DNA of 64,000 nucleotides from Umbelopsis ramanniana AG. Its lineage: Eukaryota; Mucoromycota; Umbelopsidomycetes; Umbelopsidales; Umbelopsidaceae. The notes under the pieces are model-generated. The model did not search any database, had not been told where the DNA came from, and was given only the letters and a program-made list of their open reading frames with translations. Each line of letters begins with the position of its first letter. Position 1 is the stretch's first letter. The stretch covers positions 103,671-167,670 of the forward strand of contig NW_026252142.1 in NCBI RefSeq assembly GCF_025399195.1. Reading direction: 5' to 3'. A program made the translations under genes and the position numbers. Positions 63,741 to 64,000 of this stretch are shown here, piece after piece.

Positions 63741-64000
63741 TATAAAAGACCGCCATGTTAGCTGTCGCTTGTTCCTTAATTCTTGCCACCGCACTCGCGC
63801 GAATGGTGCTTATGCAGGACTTGCCACCCTGTCCAGCACGCCCCTTGGCTCGATCCTAATTCAGGCGTCTTACCGCTTACTGGCAACATGGTCGCTAGCC
63901 TGTCTTAGTTTTGTTTAGACCTCCCTGTATGGGATGCGCTGGAGGACGCTCCAGTTGCTGAACTTGGGGACCGCTAAACAAGAGGGGAACCTTTTTTTTT
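63741..64000 (+). other. TATA box and unresolved transcript at window edge
   Basis: TATAAAAG at 63741-63748 precedes a short frame MLAVACSLILATALARMVLM that looks like a signal peptide but stops after 34 residues. The stretch also has a CTGGAG/CTCCAG hairpin near 63943, a GCTCGATCC box-B-like element near 63849, and ends in at least eight T at the window edge. It may be the start of a spliced secreted-protein gene, a pol III RNA or a tRNA-derived SINE; the edge prevents a decision. Confidence 0.25.

Overview
The window is a gene-dense stretch of nuclear DNA from a fungus, most likely one of the early-diverging Mucoromycota. Genes lie on both strands, carry many short GT-AG introns and sit close together. 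A CDK5RAP1-type methylthiotransferase, a CHID1-like protein, full-length NMA111 and an ECL1-type zinc protein point to a filamentous zygomycete rather than a budding yeast. Placement below phylum is inference. I saw no rRNA, tRNA or CRISPR array, and no complete transposable element.

Layout. 1-7 kb: partial GNAT acetyltransferase, mitochondrial glutamyl-tRNA synthetase, peroxisomal E2 PEX4, an unknown protein, mevalonate diphosphate decarboxylase. 7-19.7 kb: NMA111 HtrA-type protease, saccharopine dehydrogenase LYS1, farnesyltransferase beta head-to-head with the histone chaperone RBBP4/MSI1, secreted pectin methylesterase, and two tandem ECL1-family zinc mini-proteins, one with an intron inside its zinc motif. 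20-28 kb: DNA polymerase epsilon catalytic subunit with two MluI cell-cycle boxes just upstream. 28-38.5 kb: SAPS phosphatase regulator, a mitochondrial block (CDK5RAP1-like enzyme, LYR-like protein, MEF2/GFM2) and a Cys-rich GPI-type surface protein. 39-47 kb: squalene epoxidase, an unknown coiled-coil protein, an ATF/CREB bZIP factor and a PDK/BCKDK-family kinase. 47-54 kb: secreted DUF3455-like protein, 14-TM-type MFS transporter, CHID1-like GH18 protein. 54-60 kb: splicing factor PHF5A, an unknown protein, Pelota/DOM34 head-to-head with ESCRT-II VPS36. 60-64 kb: a previously hidden multi-exon gene of unknown family, a sulfotransferase-like protein and a gene-poor tail.

Common themes are isoprenoid and sterol metabolism (MVD1, ERG1 and farnesyltransferase beta, which uses the pathway's product), mitochondrial translation and RNA modification (GluRS, CDK5RAP1, MEF2), and chromatin or DNA replication (RBBP4, POL2). 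These are scattered housekeeping genes, not an operon-like system. Several pairs share divergent promoters of about 110-330 bp. The best leads for novelty are the 60.2-60.95 kb gene, the ECL1 pair and several lineage-restricted unknown proteins. Spliced gene spans below include introns; exon joins were inferred by eye from frame, splice sites and family conservation.
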